A stretch of 64,000 bases of DNA, taken from the NCBI GenBank assembly GCA_009760855.2, contig WPIO01000047.1:2229501-2293500 (forward strand). The letters run 5' to 3'. Under the pieces are notes generated by a model. It had not been told where the DNA came from. It did not search any database and worked only from the letters and a program-made list of their open reading frames with translations. Positions 60,201 through 64,000 of the stretch are shown one piece after another. A program made the position numbers and the translations under genes. The stretch comes from Cristatella mucedo. Lineage: Eukaryota; Bryozoa; Phylactolaemata; Cristatellidae. The first letter of the stretch is position 1. The number at the start of each line of letters is the position of its first letter.

Positions 60201-62280
60201 TTGCTGCCTCCGAAAGCTGTTCTCTTTCAGTCTGCTGCTTCGGCTCTTTCACAACCTCTATGTGCCTCTTTCTCCCTCCCAGGTGGCATGTGCAGAATTT
60301 TGGCTTGGTACACGACAGTTTTTGACAGCGCCATGACAGGAGCTGTCCCGTGTGTATTCTTCATGGTCCACACGTGAGCTTATGACATTCCACTTCCTGC
60401 CGCTACATGAATCCAGGAAGAAGTTTCTGTTGGCAGTATCCTTGAGTGATTTAGGACTAGAAGCATAATAGCCTTTAGAACCATGTATTCTTCCAAGGTG
60501 CCTAAGAATGGCAGAATATTTTGTCTTTCTACTACTGCTTTAGGGCAGGGACGTGGTTGGTATAAATGGGGAAAGGATCCATTCATATCGTCTCTTGATT
60601 TTGCAACATTCAAAAAGAAGCTACACCTACCTGTTGCACACAGCCTTTTTTGTGCGGTAAAGCTGTGGTTCCGGGACCGAGGGCAACAGCGATATGCTAT
60701 TGCATTTCGCCCCTGTGGAGCTGTCTTTTTTTCTGTGTGCTTGGCTTACCTGGGCATGATTGAACGAATGTTGCTAACCGGCACTCCCAGTAATTAGCAG
60801 CCATGTCTTTTGTGCACTTTTGAATGGTTGTCTTAGCATGATAATTGTGTGCTTTTGCACCCTTGCATAAGCAGGATAATTTGCTTTTCATTAACTATTG
60901 GCCATTGCTTCTCTGGCAGCAAGTTTAAAAGCTCCAGAGTAGACACACCTTAAATCCTTTGGAGACCGTGCATTTAGTTCGTATGCTCCCAAAGCCTGGA
61001 GCTCCCTCCCGACCTGCGTCAGATCATCCTCTGACCTGACCACATTTAAAAGGAACTTGAAAACACCTATTTAGGACAGCATTTACTGGGTCCCTGTGAT
61101 TCGTCCTTGATGTGCTTATGCATGCTGACACTGTGCATGCTGCCACTAACCACATTTGCATGCTGACCCTGTGCATGTCACCCCTAACCATATTATTCAT
61201 TTTGTTTGTTTTTCAAGCATGATTTTACTTACCATTCAATTGCATTTCACTTTGCAGCACATGTAAAGCGCCTAGAAAGAGATTAAGTTCTCTGAGGGCG
61301 CTTTATCAAGTGCATTATTATTATTATTATTAATTTCTATATTTTTGAGCGATACATAAAGACTTATTATTATTTTTATCATTCGAGTCTTTGAGTCCAG
61401 AAGTGACTACCAAAAGGCCCACGGGACTGCCCGACTTGGAGTGACTCGAGCTATGCATATGTATGTTTGGATGAAGCGCCAGTGCAAATTGTGATAATGA
61501 CAATGTCAGCTACGGCCCAGGTGTCAGTGGCAGGGTGCCTACAGTGGAAAGAGTAATGCTCTGAAAATTTGAGTGACACTTTTTGAGTCAAAAGATGCTT
61601 CCGGGTGCCGGGCCTTTGTGCTGAACTTTCGGTTCCCTAAGACGCTTTGAGCCAAGCTAACAGTTAAAGTGAGTTGTGAGAACAATAATTAAGTAAAACG
61701 AACAGGTTTTTAGAGAGGGTTTGCTGAGTAAAGGCCTTGACATTGTGGCTTGTCCCCAAGGTCGAGGTATAGCTTTCCTGCTGCTTTGGTCACCGAAGTC
61801 GCCCAGAAGCACCGAATCAGCGCGGAACGTTATCTTTGCGCCTTTCTGTTTGGGTTCTTTTGTTTTACTTGTGGCGTTGTTAGCAGGGCCGCAAGCATGC
61901 CACTAAACTTTGCTAACCCCAACCTTTGTAGTTCCTGCGCCACGAGGAGTTTGAAGAAGGCTGCAAGGCTGCTTGTAACGGGTGAGTGCAGCTCCGAATG
62001 ACTGCACCCTGCGCGACATGCACCCCGATGCAAGAGGCGACCAGCTGCCGCCTGCGCAAGTGTAGCAGGCCTAGTTCGAAGCGTGGCTGCCGCCAGGACT
62101 CCTTGCCGGAAGTCACGAGACACTTGCAAAAGAGGCGATTTTACGGCGCCGCCTTGCAGGCCATACGACGGGCGCTGGAGCAAGTCGATGGTGGGCTACG
62201 GCCCGGAGGACAGCCACTTTGTTCTCGAGCTTACCTACTCGTACGGGATCGGCGGGTACGAGCTGGGCAACGCCTTTCAG
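51274..62280 (+). CDS. GLOD4: GLOD4 (glyoxalase domain-containing protein 4), exons 1-3, 3' end outside window
   Basis: GLOD4 belongs to the vicinal oxygen chelate (VOC/glyoxalase) superfamily; its substrate is not established. Exon 1 is 51274-51357 ([20 protein letters not shown], donor AAG|GTACGA), exon 2 is 61932-61981 ([16 protein letters not shown], donor GG|GTGAGT) and exon 3 is 62160-62280 ([20 protein letters not shown], then [16 protein letters not shown], donor CAG|GTGAGC). Phases agree; 85 codons are seen of about 300 in the family. The start at 51274 is preferred over the upstream in-frame ATG at 51172 because it matches the family's N-terminus. Intron 1 is 10.6 kb and full of repeats. 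No further exon was recognised between 62281 and 64000. A CACGTG E-box lies near 51182. Confidence 0.92.
51420..52480. other. GLOD4 intron 1, proximal part, no recognised feature
   Basis: Apart from an ATA-rich microsatellite at about 52195-52245, I see nothing recognisable here. Confidence 0.45.
52495..52866 (+). repeat. LINE-A 3' end
   Basis: It includes the last coding segment (aattctttggagatccgcat, gctcccaaagcctggactc), the 3' untranslated region and the tail agcgcctagaaagagtttga. Confidence 0.82.
53905..54180 (-). repeat. LINE-A-like tail, diverged subfamily
   Basis: A minus-strand tail (tgtctttctaggcgcttcaa) and the C-terminal coding end (aggcaggggatgtgacgtca, tggttgtgggttccaagctt), more diverged than the other copies. 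Confidence 0.6.
55159..55358. mobile_element. Small hAT-like non-autonomous element inside LINE-A RT
   Basis: A 200-bp GC-rich insert with no relation to the LINE. It is bordered by the perfect 8-bp direct repeat ACCTGAAC (55151-55158 and 55359-55366). The ends are AAGAGGCAAAG and, on the opposite strand, CAGAGGCGAGG (8 of 11 identical). Removing it restores the LINE frame around [11 protein letters not shown]. Confidence 0.75.
55843..55960 (+). mobile_element. LINE-B 3' fragment inserted in LINE-A
   Basis: A plus-strand LINE-B end (tgcgtaccgaaagccgctta, gctatacaatactctcctgc, ggagttacagacggagatac and an ACATTGCATTACATTAC terminus) interrupts the minus-strand LINE-A. Confidence 0.8.
56070..57150. 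other. GLOD4 intron 1, no recognised feature
   Basis: About 1.1 kb with no clear repeat family, exon or RNA gene. The 104-codon frame at 56313-56627 has no recognisable motif. Confidence 0.4.
57160..57475. repeat. LINE-A tails in opposite orientation
   Basis: A decayed minus-strand tail (57160-57225; ccttctaggcactttacaca) and a plus-strand tail (57375-57475; gtacgtagaaagagattttg with a TTATTATT end). Confidence 0.65.
57695..57862 (+). repeat. SINE-1 copy (tRNA-derived)
   Basis: An A-box-like TGGCTCATTAGGCAGGG (57708) and a perfect B-box-type GGTTCGAATCC (57749) with tRNA-like spacing, then a body (gtgatcctgtatcgctgctg) and the terminal tttacaaaagaggctgttga and T-rich end. Confidence 0.85.
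58018..58182 (+). repeat. SINE-1 copy (tRNA-derived)
   Basis: Same structure as the 57.7-kb copy: tggcacactaggtaaggtgg, a B box GGTTCGATTCC, ggcgatcctttatcgccact, gctatacaaaaagaggcttt and a T-rich end. Confidence 0.85.
58408..58572 (+). repeat. SINE-1 copy (tRNA-derived)
   Basis: Same structure: gggccatgatagcctactaa, a B box GGTTCAAATCC, gtagatcctttgctgcaggc, ccatacaaaagaggctgtta and a T-rich end. Slightly more diverged in the A-box part. Confidence 0.82.
58600..59830 (-). mobile_element. LINE 5' half: endonuclease and pre-RT region (LINE-A type)
   Basis: On the minus strand, an endonuclease trace ([14 protein letters not shown]) lies near 59660. A linker and a 153-codon frame (59052-58591) follow, with [42 protein letters not shown] and the start of the RT. 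It breaks off where the RT palm should begin. Because it overlaps in content with 55.7 kb, it is a separate copy. Confidence 0.75.
59840..60930. other. GLOD4 intron 1, mostly unassigned
   Basis: A LINE-C-terminal-like trace ([14 protein letters not shown] at about 60600-60640) is the only recognisable item. The rest shows no feature. Confidence 0.4.
60940..61332 (+). repeat. LINE-A 3' end
   Basis: It covers the last coding segment (tttggagaccgtgcatttag), the 3' untranslated region, the tail (gcgcctagaaagagattaag) and an (ATT)n end. It is very similar to the 5155-6577 copy, so it is probably young. Confidence 0.85.
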
Positions 62281-62814
62281 GTGAGCTGCCGAAGTGGGTG
62301 GGTGGGGTGCTGGCTCATCGATGTCTAGCTATATGAGGTAGTGCTCAAGCTGGTTGGCTTGCCAAGAATTTGCCGCCGCCAGGCGCTTTGTCAAACTTAT
62401 CGGCCGCCAACAATGCTGAGCCTTGCTGCCACCAACTTTTCTAAACCTCATCGTGATTCCTGCTATCGCCGAGGGTGGCGAGTGTTCGCTTGGGTGGATG
62501 GGAATCTTGAGAAGTGAAGATCCCCATCCCCCCATTCAAAGACTTCTGAGACTCCAAAGGTTCTGCATCAGCCTCGGCAGAAGAATCGGCACCTCGACCT
62601 GCGGCTGGCCTGGCTGCTCATGGGCGTTTTACTGGGGTGGCTGCGATCGAGCTCAGCAGTCAGGGTCTGGTTAGAGTGCCTTTAAGTGAGAATGAGCGAT
62701 CGTGGAATGTGGTGCTTGACTTCTGTAGAAGCAATGCTGCTTCGCTTAAATCCCCACCTGCTTGCATAGGCAGCATAGCCACCATTGCGGCTATAATAAT
62801 AATAATTGGCTATA

Positions 62815-63075
62815 CTACTAATAATAATAATCATACATTTGTGTAGTGCCCACAGAGAACTTAATCTCTTTCTAGGTCCTTCGCATGTACTGTAGAGGAA
62901 GAATGATCAAACGGTTAGTGGTAAGATGTACAATGTCAACAAGCAAAACATGGTTATGGCAGCATGCACAGTATCAACATGTAAATGTGGTTAGTGGCAG
63001 CATGCACAGTGTCAGCATGCATAAGTACATAATGGACAAATCACAAGAATTCACTAAATGCTGTCGAATGCTGCA
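62815..63075 (-). repeat. LINE-A 3' end, decayed
   Basis: A minus-strand tail (aataataataatcatacatt, cttaatctctttctaggtcc) with part of the 3' untranslated region (gtggcagcatgcacagtg). It lies downstream of GLOD4 exon 3. Confidence 0.7.
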
Positions 63076-63329
63076 GTCACTTGCCGGATATACTAGCCCA
63101 GAGCACTTGAGTTTGCTGGTACTGTTTGCCTGTTTGGACAAAGATGGTTACTAGGAGTTCAGCAGGCATAAACCCTGCATGTAAAAAATCTACCCATTTC
63201 TATGGATGCAAGTGCTGGCCTGGGCCAACATTTGTAAGCTTAGAGATCTCCGTAATATGTAGCTAGGGCATGTTTATAATTTGCTTATAGTTGACCGCAC
63301 GACAAACTACTTATTCGGAGTAAATGACG

Positions 63330-63475
63330 CCTGCCTCGCAAATTTCTGCTTAATCCATGCCACTGACTTCCCCGACTGTCTCCCTGACTCAAGCTTTCTC
63401 ACTTTCTCTCTGCTTCGTGAGATAAATTCTATTGGCTACCAGATGCGAACCGAAAGTCTCTTAGCCTAATGAGCT
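63330..63475 (+). repeat. LINE-B-like 3' fragment, decayed
   Basis: tctcactttctctctgcttc, attggctaccagatgcgaac and cgaaagtctcttagcc resemble the LINE-B coding end and 3' region. The terminal block is missing. Confidence 0.5.
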
Positions 63476-64000
63476 TGATTGTTCCCATGAACTCAGGTCT
63501 ACAAACCTGGAGTTCATAGGAGATTTGAGAGGATAGCAGTGGTCTCAATTATATGCGTAGCTGAATACTCTATTTAGGCAATTAGATTTAATTGCATTAC
63601 TGTTTCATATAGGCTATGCTTAAACCTCCGCTATTTTAAATTCACAGCAATCAATAGTGCATAGGTGTACCCAAGGTTTGTTAAGTTTTGTGGTATTTTG
63701 TTCATTGGAACAACATTGTGTAAGGGGCTTTGAGTTATTGTGTTTGCTGACTAGTGGAAAGTATTTTTGTGTGGCTTCGGATTAATCACGGTGGTCCTCA
63801 AGTTCTGTTGAGATCAATAAACAAGAAGGTAGGGATTTTAACGCCCATCATGTCAGTACCAACATTCATTTTGGCAGACAGATGTTACATCGGTGCCTGA
63901 AAAGAAAGACAATTCGAAGACTAACCCCAATTTTTTCTGTAATTTCCGGTGGTGTACATCAGCACTTCATTTCTTGGGTGCCTTACAGAGCAGAAACATC

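Overview
This is a gene-bearing stretch of a metazoan nuclear genome. Every recognisable gene is split by GT-AG introns, the intergenic space is packed with CR1-like LINEs, tRNA-derived SINEs, DNA transposons and microsatellites, and the proteins are animal housekeeping or animal-type proteins. The sequence alone does not identify the species. Gene family content and the CR1/SINE load fit a bilaterian, probably an invertebrate or an early-branching chordate. Nothing is prokaryotic.

Layout of the genes: (1) the 3' end of OXA1L on + (last two exons, 1360-8585); (2) a complete ten-exon TTC5 on - (14812 to 8881), tail-to-tail with OXA1L and sharing a 295-bp spacer that holds a perfect 19-bp hairpin; (3) a complete five-exon CIAO2B on + (15055-20237), head-to-head with TTC5 across 242 bp; (4) a possible small two-exon gene on + (28629-29135) with a mitochondrial-presequence-like N-terminus; (5) an eight-exon ANKAR (ankyrin plus armadillo) gene on - (42665 to 29331), strikingly GC-rich; (6) the first three exons of GLOD4 on + (51274-62280), continuing past the window. 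Gene models were assembled by eye from splice sites and reading phase. The total coding lengths of TTC5 (443 codons plus stop), CIAO2B (156 plus stop) and ANKAR (921 plus stop) come out in frame.

Layout of the repeats: two CR1-like LINE families dominate. LINE-A ends in a conserved tail followed by (ATT)n; LINE-B ends in (ACATT)n-like repeats. They are nested in each other in both orders, so their activity overlapped. Two tRNA-derived SINE families are present, and one appears to have borrowed the LINE-A tail. DNA transposons include a SPIN-like hAT element with a perfect 8-bp target duplication in an ANKAR intron, a second small hAT-like element inside a LINE reverse transcriptase, a MITE with long terminal inverted repeats, and a nearly complete but inactivated 2.1-kb Mutator-like element with FLYWCH and MULE transposase regions. 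A GCAAT-rich satellite-like array (period about 150-175 bp) occupies 24.9-27.6 kb.

The genes do not form an operon. OXA1L (inner-membrane insertion), CIAO2B (cytosolic Fe-S targeting), TTC5 (ribosome-linked tubulin autoregulation and p300 cofactor), ANKAR and GLOD4 are independent transcription units. The tight head-to-head and tail-to-tail packing of the first three is the only regulatory linkage the sequence suggests.
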